Shown here in pieces: positions 42,795 through 54,565 of a stretch of DNA of 64,000 nt. Position 1 is the stretch's first letter; the number at the start of each line of letters is the position of its first letter. The notes below the pieces were generated by a model, which was given only the letters and a program-made list of their open reading frames with translations, was not told where the DNA came from and ran no database searches. Both the position numbers and the translations under genes were made by a program. This DNA is from Chrysemys picta bellii (taxonomy: Eukaryota > Chordata > Testudines > Emydidae): assembly GCF_011386835.1 (NCBI RefSeq), contig NC_088809.1, forward strand, positions 21,211,067-21,275,066, read 5' to 3'.

Positions 42795-42825
42795 GGGCTC
42801 AATCCAGGAAAGCACTTAGACACGT
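42795..42825. repeat. Palindromic repeat, left part, split by LTR
   Basis: GGGCTCAATCCAGGAAAGCACTTAGACACGT forms the beginning of a widespread amniote repeat with GCACTTAA-type modules; it resumes at 43733. Confidence 0.55.
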
Positions 42826-43732
42826 TGTCAAGGCTGATTCTCCACTCTGGCACGCCGAGTGCAGAAGGGGGGGGGGGCGCAAGGATTCTAAAAATTAATA
42901 CTGGCCACTCCAGGCTTGTATTAAACTCCCAAGGTTGCAGCTTCTCTATGACCTTGACTTGGTAAACGCTGCCACCACCCAAATGCAAAAAAAAATCAAA
43001 AACAACAACAACAAAAAAACCTTTGAACCCAGGAAGGAGCACTTGGGAATTCCTCCCTGTGGGGTTCCCTCAAGCCCTTTCACCCCCCTCCAGGGAAGAG
43101 CTGAGAAAGAAAACAAAGGAAATTAGCTGTGGCTACCAGCTAATCAAACAACATGCACAGACCTCTTAGGACACCAAAAATCCACATCCTGTTCTTAAAA
43201 AAAAGTAAATTTTATTAAAAACAAAAAGGAAGAAAATACATCTGGGACTTAGGGTTTTGCTAGATTTTAAAAGAGCAATTCCAAAAATTAAGCACCCAAA
43301 AGAGCTTTCTTGGGGGTTCAGCTTAAAGGTTACAAGCAAAGAAAAGCATCTGGGGTTAGCACAAAGGAGAGCCACAAGCCAAAATAAAGAAATAAACCTG
43401 ATCACGTCTATCTAAACATTTCCTCTCAAATGATTCCTTCTAGGTATGGAAGATCATTTTTCAGACCTGGTTCAAACCTTACACAGCATTGCTGCTCAGT
43501 GTCCCTGCAGCCCAGAGAGAAGAATAGACAAAGGGAAAGTTTCTTTCCCGATTTTAAAAAGTTCTAGCCTTCCCATTGGCTCTTTTGGCCAGGTGCCCAC
43601 TTTCTTTTCTTTACCTGGGGGACGTTTTAACCCTTTACAGGTAAAGCAAGTAGAGAACAGCTCCAAGAGGGATTTTACAGCTAACTGGCTGGCTGGGTGT
43701 TCATCAAAGGGAGCTCCCCGCCCCCCCGTTCA
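42826..43732 (-). mobile_element. Solo retroviral-type LTR, minus strand
   Basis: On the minus strand it begins TGAACGGGGGGGCGGGG and ends CCTTGACA, with AATAAA on the minus strand at 43211-43216. A CCAAT box (minus strand) is at about 43573. About 907 bp. Lys/Phe-rich frames on both strands in 42935-43835 are incidental. It interrupts a palindromic repeat whose halves lie on either side. The target duplication is not clear (ACGT against GCGT at best), so boundaries are approximate by a few bases. Confidence 0.7.
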
Positions 43733-43850
43733 TTTAGCGTGCTTAACTTTTAGCATGCAAGCAGTGCCATTGACTTCGCTTGACTGCTATAGGGCTCACG
43801 CACTTAAAGCAAGCACGTGCTCCACTGTTTGCTGAATCAGGGTGTTCAAA
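43733..43850. repeat. Palindromic repeat, right part
   Basis: GCGTGCTTAACTTTTAGCATGC, GCCATTGACTTCGCTTGACTGC and CACGCACTTAAAGCAAGCACGTGC, then GCTGAATCAGGGTGTTC, complete the GCACTTAA-module repeat begun at 42795. Removing the LTR brings the halves together. Confidence 0.55.
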
Positions 43851-44649
43851 GGCCTAAAGGCTCCTTCGAGTCCTCCTAGCCAGATGCCTGCTCAGATGGA
43901 CAGAATGGGTCTTGCTCTCAGGAAATATCACCTAGTCTGGATTTTTGCACTGTCCAAAACCTAAGACCAGTGGAAACGATTCCAAAACACGCGATTCAGC
44001 CCTGTGATTTCCTTTTAAAACCATCATTCCCCTGCAGCCTTCGCCATCCAAACCTTGCAACGTTCCGGTGGGTGCCCGACGAGCACAAAATTGACAGTAA
44101 TCTAAAGTGAACCGGGCCCCGCTCCATTCTCCTGGCTCAAGTGGAGAGAAATGCAAAAAGCAAAGCCAAGCAAATATAGATGAAACTGGGGAGAGTCAAT
44201 CTGGTTTGGAGAATTCTACCCCTCCGAATAACGGCTTAGTAACCGAGAGATGGGCTTCTGGTTTTAAACGTGTGATGTTTAGCCTGCTGCTAGAATTGGA
44301 ATCGCTCCTCTGCTGGACAGCATCTCTGATACTATCTCCCCATCTGCGCTGCAGCATCGGCTTTGAACGCTGTATCCCAGCGAGAAAACGATGACCAAAT
44401 AAGCCATGCTAGTGCCGGAGGGATGCAGGGTCCAGCCCACGTTGCAGCTGGCATGGAATCACAGCTGTTAGGAATGACACATGGCAACCAGTCCACCACT
44501 GTCCGCTGGACCGTGACAGGTTGAGCAGAAAGCATCGTGCACGGCTTCAAAGATTCGGTTTGGGTGGGCCTGAGAGAAGGGGTTCATCAGCAGCGTTAAC
44601 CTGATTTCTCTCCTGGGCCAGTCCCCAAAAGATGGGCTCCTTCGGCCTC
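43851..44649. other. No recognised feature
   Basis: AT-moderate unique DNA; 44150-44400 is less GC-rich than the flanks (AATATAGATGAAACTGGGG, GTTTTAAACGTGTGATG) and might repay a conservation check. Frames on both strands have no domain. Confidence 0.3.
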
Positions 44650-44935
44650 GATGAGTGCCATCACAGGCGCTGAGTTTTCATTTTGCTGGTGGGTGCCCCA
44701 TACCGGCCCCGCCCCTGGGCCCCTCTCCCATTCCACCTCTTCCCGCCCCTGCTCCACCCTCCTCCCCGTTAAGGGCAGTGAGGGGGGAGAGGGGGCACGG
44801 CAGCCCCACGCACCAGCTGATCAGTGGGGCAGCTGCTGAAGAGTTGCTGGGAGCTTAGGACCAGCCACTGAACAGCTGATTGGCGGCTAGCCCCAGGGCC
44901 ACCAGAGCAGTTCTGAGCACCCCCCTTTTTTAAAA
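44650..44935. repeat. GC-rich dispersed repeat with TGGGTGCCCC / GAGCACCCCC ends
   Basis: TTTGCTGGTGGGTGCCCC at the left and TTCTGAGCACCCCCCTTTTTT at the right are approximate inverted counterparts around a GC-rich C/CCTCC body. I recognise this as a common turtle repeat of uncertain class. No ORF of interest. Confidence 0.45.
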
Positions 44936-45454
44936 TTAATTAGCAGGAGAAATTACAGAAGGGGCAAAGTTGGTGCAATCCCCCAGACGAGAACCGTCTC
45001 CTGGGTTGGGGGCTCCACCCATTCGCGCAAGGAGAGCAAACGTTCGATCCGTTTCGTTTTCAACGTGCATCCACGCAGGCAGCAGGAAGCCTGCTGCTCT
45101 GAGCAGAACTCCCAGCCCCGGATCGCTCTGCAAGAGGGGCCCGTTGGACGCTGCCACCACACCCCGCACCTGCTCCCCAGAGCTACGGTCAGCTGACGGG
45201 ACAGCAACCTGGGGAACAGCACGTGTCTGTCTGAAACGCCCGTGCTTGCCCTAGACGCCGATCTGCACCGGGAATGGTGTGAACAGACTCCTGCCGGGCC
45301 CAAGGAAAGCCGGAGAGGACTAGAAAGGAACACATCTGCCATTATTTCTTTTCTGTTTGTTTATTGGGGGCATTTAACACTGCACCCCCAATCAGAGCTT
45401 GATTGTCAAGCTGCATAGCCCCCCGAGACCTGTGCACCCACAGTCTTTAATCCT
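44936..45454. other. No recognised feature
   Basis: Unique DNA with overlapping short frames; nothing identifiable. Confidence 0.3.
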
Positions 45455-45605
45455 GGGAGGCAGGGCAGGGCTAATATCCCCATTGCACAGATGGGAAACT
45501 GAGGCACACAGGGGCTGAGTGACTAATCAGACTCTCTGTGGCAGGGACTTGAGCCCCGGGCTCCCAAATCCAAAGCAAGCACCCCAACCACTAGGCCATC
45601 CTCCC
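45455..45605 (-). repeat. MIR/CORE-SINE-like relic, minus strand
   Basis: ATGGGAAACTGAGGCACAC then GTGGCAGGGACTTGAGCCCCGGGCTCCC and CCCAACCACTAGGCCATC reproduce the inverted CORE-SINE order with the tRNA-like head at the right end. Confidence 0.7.
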
Positions 45606-46384
45606 CTGCAGAGCGCTGCACGCTGGGCACAGATATGTCCCTTGTGTAGGTGCCTAGATGGGAGCCGGATCTATGGAAAATCTGGTGCCAATTGCAGGGA
45701 CTGTGGCCCCGATTGCAGAGGCTGAGCTCTGGGGAATCCAGCCCTGTGGCCCACAGACTACCACGGAGCGCTGCTGATTTGCACCAGCTGGGAACCGGTC
45801 CCCAGTATTTCCCCACCGTGGGGCACAAGCTCCATTACCTGCAGTGAGGATTTCGCCCTCAGAGCCAGTCACTGGAGCCTGAGCTGACGTTACAGCCTCC
45901 TTCTCCCGCCCGCCCCACTGAAGACGCGGGGCCAGGCAGGCCTTTAATGCAGCGCCCTTGATCCCATCTAGAATGCTTCCCGCCAGCCTCCAGCCCTGGC
46001 TGCCATGGGGGCGGGGGTCTGTCAGGTGGGGCTGCTTTTGCCACAGCCAATAGCAAGCGGAAATGCAACCGCGGAAGCAGGGAGGCCGGTGCATTAAAGA
46101 AGGCGCCGGAGCAGAAAGCACCTATCTTTGGCGAGAAAGGACCCAGTCAAGGCACTAAATCACCAGGCCGTTCCCTCGGCTCAACTCTTAACCAACTGAC
46201 GCGGAGGGGGAACAGGGAGGTTCCCGATGGGAAGAGCTCGCTCCCTTTGGAGCCAGGATCCAGGGCAGAAGGTGAGAGCCAGAGGCCGTAGTACAGAAGG
46301 CAGGCCCGGAGAGGCGGGCTGGGTGTGTGGACACTGCTCCTTCCCACAAGGCAGATTTCTGCAGCGTCCACAGCCAGGAGAAGG
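45606..46384. other. No recognised gene
   Basis: GC-rich unique DNA. The minus frames at 45654-46121 and 46147-46473 overlap plus frames and show no domain. Confidence 0.3.
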
Positions 46385-46505
46385 CTGATCTTGTGGTTAA
46401 GACACTGGGCTGGGCTGCAAGAGGTCCGGGCTTCATTCCTGTCTTTGCAACAGGCTGCCCTTGGGCCAGTCACTTAACGCTGGGGTCCTGCTCTCAGCAG
46501 GTCCT
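46385..46505 (+). repeat. MIR/CORE-SINE-like relic
   Basis: It contains TCTTGTGGTTAAGACACTGGG, CGGGCTTCATTCCTG and GCCCTTGGGCCAGTCACTTAAC in consensus order; the tail is absent. Confidence 0.65.
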
Positions 46506-47224
46506 ACAGTAGCAGTGACACCGGGATCGGAGCATTTCCTTGGCCCGGGAGGAGGCTACGCAGCAAGGCAGTGCCCAAACGCCGCTCATCGAGCATCCCG
46601 TCGGCCTTGGGCTGGGAGCAGGAAAGCCAGAGCCGGGTTGCCCAAGGCAGGGCCGCGTCGCTGCACTGGAGGACGAGTGCATGGGGACGAGTCCCTCATG
46701 CAACGCTGCCTATTGTTCCATGCAGCCTGACTGTGCCGCCTGCTCGGAGACGTAGTGCCCGTGGGCTGTGCCGGTGTATTAAAGGCAATGGAGACGTCAC
46801 AAGCCCCTGGTAGCCTGGGGTCCTGTTTCACACGGTGGAAGCAGCTGCTGTCCAGCTGTCCTGAGAATGAAGGAGTCCTGGTCCCCACTCTGCCCCAGGC
46901 CTGTCACTCAATGGCGGGGAGTTAGCATAGGCAGGGCCCCACACCAACGGGCCAGGGGATGAGCGGCTCGGGGCCTGCCTGAGCCTGGATCACTTAGTCA
47001 GCAGGACCTGCTCCCAATCAGCAGCCGCTCGCCTCCTCCAGCCTGCGCGTGGAGCCAGGCTAACCTTGCACGGAGCGAAGAGATGGTCCCGGCTGCAAAG
47101 GCCTACAGCGGGGAGGTCACGCAGCAGAGCCGGGGAAGGGGAAATCACACCCTAAGGATGCTTCTCTACAGCCCCCGCTGGAGAGGGAGGGAGGCGGCTG
47201 GAGGGCGGGTCAGGCTCCCAAGCT
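46506..47224. other. No recognised feature
   Basis: GC-rich unique DNA with overlapping artefact frames. Confidence 0.3.
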
Positions 47225-47350
47225 CTAACCCTGGTTGACACTGACCCTCGCTATCACCTGGGGGGGGGGGGGGAATCTCTTTCCCCGTGCCTCAGTTTCC
47301 CCACCTACACAACGGGGATGATGATCCAGCCCTGACGCAGTGCAGGGTTG
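47225..47350 (+). repeat. MIR/CORE-SINE-like relic with poly-G run
   Basis: It contains GTGCCTCAGTTTCCCCACC and CAACGGGGATGATGATCC after a run of G at about 47260-47273. The relic is partial. Confidence 0.6.
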
Positions 47351-48339
47351 GGAGAATTCAGTAATCCAACCCCAAGTCATGCCAGCTCCTGTCAGGGTAA
47401 CCCAGCGTCCCTGGTAGCAGAGACGGCGTTGCCAGCACAGCCCCAAAAGCAGCTGGAGCGGGCCAGGAAAGTGGCCCAGGGAGGGCAGCTGGGGGACATG
47501 CTGACCACCAGCTAAAGCTGAGCCGAAGGCAGGGTGATAGCGCCAGCACCGCCTGCCCTGCCCCGGGTGAATCCTTTCCTGCCAAGGCGGGCAGGGGAAT
47601 TTGCATCTCCTTGCATCAGGCAGGGGGGCAAACCACATCCAGTGTTGCGATCCTTCAAACATTAAAAGGAGCTACCGACATGCTGGGGGCATGAGAGATG
47701 GAGAAAGGGTGGAACAGATGGATGGACAGCTCGATCGATGTGTAGAATGGAAAGGCAGAAAAGCAGGCGACAGGGGGGCGGACAGACAGAAAGACAGAAC
47801 GGCAGATCTGTGAAACAGCTAGTCAGAAAGAACGAGGGGGCGGATAGATGGATAGATAGATGAGTTTCCCTGCACGCTATTCTAACAAGCTGCTGCCCCT
47901 GTCAGAAGGGAATAAATCACAGGCCTTTAAAAGTTTTACACGTCGGTTTATAGGTTAACACTGTTCTAATCCCGCCAAAGTAACCAAGGACAATTCTTCT
48001 TTTTTATCTGAAGGTTTAAATCAGCGCCTGATCTTCATGCTGCGCAACGTCCCGTTTCACGGCGGCCCTCCTAATGGAACCTTTCCGCGCGTTCAGCAGC
48101 CGTCCCTGATGGAGAGCAAGGACCTGGGGCACGTTTGGGGCTGTCTCTCTGCACATGGTGAATTTCGCCCACGGGGAGTCGAAAGGGAGAATGATCTGCC
48201 ACCAAAACGTCACCTCAGCCCCCCCGCATTCTCCCCCTCCTTGCAGAATAGCCCCGCCCCCCCGGCGATGACATCATCCGCCAGAATCTTTGGGCTGATC
48301 AGGTTTGAGTGGGAATATTTAAAACTCACGTCATGTTGA
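47351..48339. other. Unique DNA; possible conserved island at 47870-48060
   Basis: The stretch 47870-48020 is AT-richer, with TTTAAAAGTTTTACACGTCGG, ATAGGTTAACACTG and GTTTAAATCAGCG, and is preceded by a few GATA/GGAT units (47720-47865). Around 48268-48276 ATGACATCA resembles an AP-1/CRE site just upstream of the CCAAT array. No gene is recognised. Confidence 0.25.
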
Positions 48340-48640
48340 TCAGCTGTGATTGGGCTGAGTCACCCAGAACTGATTCTTGTTCCCCAATTGGTCACATAAG
48401 CCACAGGGTCTTTTCTCTGATTGGTCACATATGCCCCGTGGTATTGTCTCTTGTTCCCTGATTGGTCACATATGCCCCGTGGTATTGTCTCTTGTTCCCT
48501 GATTGGTCACATGTGCTCCGTGGTATTGTCTCTTGTTCCCTGATTGGTCACATGTGCTCCGTGGCACTGTTTGCTGTTCCCTGATTGGTTGCATGGACCA
48601 CATGGCACTGTTTCTCTTCCCTGATTGGCTGAGTATGCAT
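48340..48640. repeat. 41-bp tandem array, each unit with an ATTGG box
   Basis: TTGG of the ATTGG core starts at 48350, 48388, 48421, 48462, 48503, 48544, 48585 and 48625, giving spacings 38, 33, 41, 41, 41, 41 and 40. The unit is TGATTGGTCACATNTGCCCCGTGGTATTGTCTCTTGTTCCC-like; the central units differ from one another at few positions and the outer ones diverge. The inverted CCAAT cores lie about four helical turns apart, on one face of the DNA. Not CRISPR: there are no spacers. Confidence 0.9.
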
Positions 48641-50119
48641 CTGGACTCCCTCCCTGTAAAGGCCAGAGCAAGGTCCCAGGGGAGCTTGTGGAATCGCTGC
48701 CTCTCCTCCTTCATGGGGATAGAGGGCAGGACTGTTTCATTCATGGCCCGTTTCCTGCCCAGCTCCCGTTCCAAGCACAGGCCCTTTCTCTCCAAGCAGC
48801 GTGGTGGGTAACAATGCTCTCCATGGCTGCCCCCCAGAACCTCCACCGCCCAAGCTATGGCGTTAGCTAGTCGTAAGCAACGGGCTTTTATCCTCCCCAG
48901 GGGCCAGCCAGTAGGGGGAGCCAGGCACACCCGGCAGGCTAGCGTGTTGCACCTGCACTGGTGGGGCAGCCACTGGCAGGGCCGGCCCGCGGCACGGACT
49001 CTGGCTGGCACTGTCCGGGAGAGGCTTAGAGGAGGGGCCGTTAGTTGTAGAAGACGTCATCGCATCCCCGGCACGCGTGAGTGGCCTCCACCCATCCTCT
49101 GACACTGAGTGGGAAGCCCCCCCAGAGAAACCAGAGACACCTGACCCAAACCTCCTGGAACCCCACCAATCTTCAGGTGAGCCCACATGCAGACAGCCCT
49201 GTCTGCCCCACCTTCTGGGAGTCACCTGCACTTGGCATCAGATCTAAGGGCCAGATCCTCAACTGGTGCAAAGGACCTAGCTGATTTGCACCCAGCCTTT
49301 GGCTAGAAAGATCTCTGCAGCAGAGGTCTGTGAAGCACCCAGCCCCCCTTTGGGTGCTATAAAGTAACCAGTAATAATACTCCCAGCTCTGAAGTCTGGG
49401 CTAACTCGGGCAGGAGATTTTCCACGACGGAACTTTCCACCCTATAATTCTCAGGGCTGCGGAGGATAAATTGAACTGGCATAAAAGGCAACCGGAGCTG
49501 ATGGATGGCATCAGTTCTGTTCTCCTTCCAAAGTAAATGTCTTTGATGGATCTTTCCCGGCGTCAGCCAAACCTCTTCACACGACAAGGGTTTTGTTTTC
49601 TCGGCTGTGTTGAACCCCCGGTTACCATACAGCCTTCCAGTGAGGTGTTTATCAGGCTGTCAGTGCTGGGAAGATGTACCCAGAGCTTTCATGTGTCCCC
49701 CTCTAAAAATCTTGGGAGCTGAGACTGGCCTGTCTGTCTCTCTCCAAAAAATAACCCAATAATTTACCCCCTGGAGGTGAATTTCATCTCTATTAGTAGA
49801 GCCTTTCCCCTGAAGTCTCGGAGCGTCCTGCCCATCACCCGAGTGGCGGGTGATAAAAGGTGAAAGGAGTGGGTGGGTGTGTTCTCAGACAAAGGCACAG
49901 CGTGCTGCGAAGCTGGGAATCTGAAGGGCCCCCTCGCACCGAATCTGACAGGTCTGTCTGGCTTCAAAGACCAGACATTTGGCTTTTCTGAATGCCAAGG
50001 AGATGTTGTTTCATGTAACTCCAAAGATCAGAGCGTGATGAAAGGCAGGGGAGAGTAACAGCGGCGTGGCAGCAATTCCATGGTCACCGCCAGCATCAGA
50101 GCACTTCCCCAGCACAGAC
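48641..50119. other. No recognised gene
   Basis: Unique DNA. The minus frame 48466-49011 includes the translated CCAAT array. Frames elsewhere overlap and lack domains; 49360-50040 is moderately AT-rich with no recognised repeat. Confidence 0.3.
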
Positions 50120-50250
50120 AAGGGCTACAGCCCCTATTTTACAGAGCGGGAAACTGAGGCACGGTGCAGGGAAGTGACTTGCCCAAGGTGACAGAGCAGG
50201 CCAGTGGCAGAGCAAGGAATAGAACCCAGACGTCCTGACTCCCAGTCCTG
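50120..50250 (-). repeat. MIR/CORE-SINE-like relic, minus strand
   Basis: GCGGGAAACTGAGGCACGG, GAAGTGACTTGCCCAAGGTGACAGAGC and AGTGGCAGAGCAAGGAATAGAACCC are inverted CORE-SINE motifs. It forms the 5' part of the open frame that runs into the CR1 fragment, so the first roughly 60 codons of that frame are not CR1. Confidence 0.75.
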
Positions 50251-50394
50251 CCTTGGAGAATCCTTCCTGGGCACAAGTGCAAACGCAGGATTTGGCAAGA
50301 TGTGGGCAAAGGAGTCAGAGGTCGGATCAAAGCTGGGGGCGGGTCAAGCTCCAGGTGTGATCGGGGGAGGACCGGGGCTGGGCAGCTTTGACAT

Positions 50395-52331
50395 GGAAGA
50401 AGCTTACAAGAAGTGGAAGATCGGACAAATGACCAGGGAGGAGTATAAAACTATTGCTCAGGCATGCAGGAGTGAAATCAGGAAGGCCAAATCACACTTG
50501 GAGTTGCAGCTAGCAAGAGATGTTAAGAGTAACAAGAAGGGTTTCTTCAGGTATGTTAGCAACAAGAAGAAAGTCAAGGAAAGTTTGGGCCCCTTACTGA
50601 ATGAGGGAGGCAACCTAGTGACCCAGGATGTGGAAAAAGCTAATATACTCAATGCTTTTTTTGCCTCTGTCTTCACGAACAAGGTCAGCTCCCAGACTGC
50701 TGCACTGGGCAGCACAATATGGGGAGAAGGTGACCAGCCCTCTGTGGAGAAAGAAGTGGTTCAGGACTATTTAGAAAAACTGGACGTGCACAAGTCCATG
50801 GGGCCGGATGCGCTGCATCCGAGGGTGCTAAAGGAGTTGGCGGATGAGATTGCAGAGCCATTAGCCATTATTTTTGAAAACTCATGGCGATTGGGGGAGG
50901 TCCCGGATGACTGGAAAAAGGCTAATGTAGTGCCCATCTTTAAAAAAGGGAAGGAGGAGGATCCGGGGAACTACAGGCCAGTCAGCCTCACCTCAGTCCC
51001 TGGAAAAATCATGGAGCAGGTCCTCAAGGAATCAATTATGAAACACTTAGAGGAGAGGAAAGTGATCAGGAACAGTCAGCATGGATTCACCAAGGGCAAG
51101 TCATGCCTGACTAACCTAATTGCCTTCTATGATGAGATAACTGGCTCTGTGGATGAGGGGAAAGCAGTGGATGTGTTATTCCTTGACTTTAGCAAAGCTT
51201 TTGATACGGTCTCCCACAGTATTCTTGCCGCCAAGTTAAAGAAGTATGGGCTGGATGAATGGACTGTAAGGTGGATAGAAAGCTGGCTAGATCGTCGGGC
51301 ACAATGGGTAGTGATCAATGGCTCCATGTCTAGTTGGCAGCCGGTTTCAAGCGGAGTGCCCCAAGGGTCGGTCCTGGGGCCAGTTTTGTTAAATATCTTT
51401 ATTAATGATCTGGAGGATGGTGTGGACTGCACTCTCAGCAAGTTTGCAGATGACACTAAACTAGGAGGCATAGTAGATACACTAGAGGGTAGGGATCGGA
51501 AACAGAGGGACCTAGACAAATTAGAGGATTGGGCCGAAAAAAACCTGATGAGGTTCAACAAGGACAAGTGCGGAGTCCTGCACTCTAGGGTGGAAGAATC
51601 CTATGCACTACTACAGACTAGGGACCGAATGGCTAGGCAGCAGTTCTGCAGAAAAGGACCTAGGGGTTACAGTGGATGAGAAGCTGGATATGAGTCAACA
51701 GTGTGCTCTTGTTGCCAAGAAGGCTAACGGCATTTTGGGCTGTATAAGTAGGGGCATTGCCAGCAGATCGAGGAACGTGATCGTTCCCCTTTATTCAACA
51801 TTGGTGAGGCCTCATCTGGAATACTGTGTCCAGTTTTGGGCCCCACACTACAAGAAGGATGTGGAAAAATTGGAAAGAGTCCAGCGGAGGGCAAGAAAAA
51901 TGATTGCGGTCTGGAGCACATGACTTATGAGGGGAGGCTGAGGGAACTGGGATTGTTTAGTCTCCAGAAGAGAAGAATGAGGGGGGATTTGATAGCGGCC
52001 TTCAACTACCTGAAGGGGGGTTCCAAAGAGGATGGAGCTCGGCTGTTCTCAGTGGTGGCAGATGACAGAACAAGGAGCAATGGTCTCAAGTTGCAGTGCG
52101 GGAGGTCCAGGTTGGATATTAGGAAACACTATTTCACTAGGAGGGTGGTGAAGCACTGGAATGGGTCCCTAGGGAGGTGGTGGAGTCTCCTTCCTTAGAG
52201 GTTTTTAAGGCCCAGCTTGACAAAGCCCTGGCTGGGATGATTTAGTTGGGAATTGGTCCTGCTTTGAGCAGGGGGTTGGACTAGATGACCTCTTGAGGTC
52301 CCTTCCAACCCTGAGATTCTATGATTCTATG
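50395..52331 (+). mobile_element. CR1 LINE, 5'-truncated ORF2 with reverse transcriptase and 3' UTR
   Basis: The frame is open from 50395 to about 51583 (about 396 codons). It shows a pre-RT region ([41 protein letters not shown]), the RT fingers ([20 protein letters not shown]), LDFSKAFD at 51182-51205 with the first catalytic Asp, [21 protein letters not shown], and FADD at 51443-51454. A frameshift near 51585-51600 and another near 51905 break the C-terminal region, which continues to about 52198. The 3' UTR ends in ATTCTATGATTCTATGA near 52315-52331. The endonuclease and ORF1 are missing, so it cannot move alone. In intact CR1 the RT copies the LINE RNA at the target site. It is the youngest-looking element by ORF integrity. 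Confidence 0.95.
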
Positions 52332-54487
52332 ACATCACCCAAATTATTCTAACGAGATTTCCCCGGGATCAGTTGATCTCATGAGATCGCTGCCATTCTG
52401 AATGGCCACCACTGGCCCGTACATCACTGCCCCGCGACCACCTCGCCCCCTTCCAGCCTGCCAGGGACCTGGGGGGCCCCACTTGGCAAAAGGCAGAAAA
52501 GCACAGACGTCACACAGCTTGCCCTGCAAGCCTCGGTCATGATCAGCCTGCAGCCCTTGCAATCCAGTCCCCAGCTGGCAGCCGGGTTCCGCCTAACGAG
52601 CATGGGTTACCCGTCCCCTCCCCGACACAGGACTGCGCTCTCCCCCCGCAAAGAATCCCTGGAAATGCAATCAGTCATTGTCCTGTCTGCTGGCTACAAA
52701 AGGGCCCTTCGGGAAGGCCCTCCATGCATTACAGCGCTGCACCAATACAGGACGTGCAAATCAAAGAGCATTGTCTGTGGCCCGGGGCGAGCTCCTGGCC
52801 ACGCCAGTCCCAGTCTCTCCTAGCAGGGGACACTGTAGGGACCAGGGCAGGAGTATTGGCTGAGGCAGGGGGAGGGGGGGGGGGGTTGTTCCCATTATTC
52901 AAAAAGTTCTGAGTCAGGCTCTAGGCAAGGATCAGTTCACCCACATCTGAAATGCGGCCACCTCTGGGGTGGAATATGGCCGCTGATTAACAGCCACACA
53001 CTCGTTTTGGTTCCAAGGTGGAGAAGGCCGCTACATCTAATGGAAACTGCAGAGGGAATACAGAAAGATAGAATGCAACGACCCGCACTGGCATTTGGCC
53101 AGGGGCCAAAACTAACCCCCTGACTTTACTACAGCAAGATCGTTAACGTAGAGTCGAGGTCCAGGCCGCAGTTTTACGTCTCTGCTGAAAGATGGCAACT
53201 CCACCAGCACGGCACCCGCTAACCGTATAGAGTCAATTCTGAATCAGAGGGAAGCGCTTCCCTGCAGAGTCACCAGCACCGCTTCCCGCAGTGCCCTGCG
53301 TGTTCTTTGCAGATCACCGGATCAGCCCCAACCTCTGGGAGCCAGATGGAATTCAACTGCAGTGTCCCCTACCCCCTCCCCCCCGCCCCCACCAAGTCAC
53401 TCGCTGAGCCAAGCTGATGTGTGCAGCTGGTCAGCCTCCCGAGGAGATGGCTTTGTCTCTGCTCAGTCCCTTTAGACTCACTCCAGCTCCCACTATATTG
53501 CCTCCCCCTTTGCCCTTCTGGCCTACAGTACCGTGGCCCTGTTTTGCTCCAAGAGGGTAGCCAATGTTCAGGACCTTGAGGGTTGTTTCCATTCGGAGAA
53601 GTTGATGATGCAATCAAATATTTCTCTAACGCAATCCTGCTTATTTACAAAGACTGGCCAAAGTCCTGTTTCGCTGAACACAATAGGAATCAAATAACAC
53701 AAGAGAGTTTCTTTGTTCACAGTTCCCAGCCTTCTCCCATCCAGCACCCTGCCCAAAAAGCTCTCTCATTTGGCTCTCTCTCCGGGCCATGTTATCGGTG
53801 CTTCTGTTCATACACACAAACACCCCCCCTCTGCCAAACAATACCCAGCCCCCTGTATTTGCATTCAGCCCCCAATGAAACTCTTCCACCCACATAGCTC
53901 GGGTTCTGACTGGCCTTAGACATGCCCTGTGTTTTGGGCTGTGTGTATCCTGCACAGCCACCAGTCTCAACCAGGCTACCCATCCCCCGTGTAACAGGGC
54001 ACTGCCTGTTTGCCCAGATCAGCTACACGGCCGCACCCCGGCGCGCAGCCCGGCTGGTGAGTCTCGGCACGCAGTCTAGGGCAGCTGGTGACATTTCCTC
54101 TTTGGGGCGGGTATATGTCTCCTAGGGAGCGGAGGGTGGCTGTGGAAACCTGCGAGTGGACTCCTCTGTCTTTTCACTGAAAGGTGAGTCCTGCACGGTG
54201 TTCTGAACCTCCCTGGGAAACCCCGAAGCGTGCAGCCATGATTTGCCATTGACCCTGTTGCTCTGTTCGCTGCATCAGCGGCTGATTGTAATGCAGTTCT
54301 TGACTCCCGAAACTGAGGGAAGAAGAAGAAAGAGAAGCTCGGACATTGGAGGCCACGCGGCAGTAACAAGGGTCGGGAGAGGCGGTTGGGCCGCCCAACC
54401 TGATGCCCTCGGTTGAAAGCATGAAGTAAGCAAGGGAGGCAGGGGCAGGTCAACGGATGCCGCTTGCAAGAATTCTCTGGCTCCGGG
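52332..54487. other. No recognised gene
   Basis: Mixed DNA with a run of G near 52869-52885 and a C-rich run near 53374-53390. The 53585-53740 stretch is AT-richer. Frames on both strands (53583-53897 plus, 53641-53970 minus, 54076-54501 minus) overlap without domains. Confidence 0.3.
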
Positions 54488-54565
54488 CATGTGGAGCGCA
54501 CGCGTGCCCAGAGGGGAATACAGATAGGGACCAGCCCTCGAAGAAGAACTAAAGGTTACTTGGAG
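54488..54565. repeat. Short piece of a long-TIR MITE family
   Basis: CTCGAAGAAGAACTAAAGGTTACTT matches the motif ATCTCGAAGAACAACAGTTAC inside 33256-33956 and the common turtle form of that family. Only about 75 bp remains. Confidence 0.45.

Noticed and set aside
48421..48640. CRISPR-like array
   Set aside because: Units are directly adjacent with no unique spacers, and the surrounding DNA is vertebrate. It is a minisatellite.
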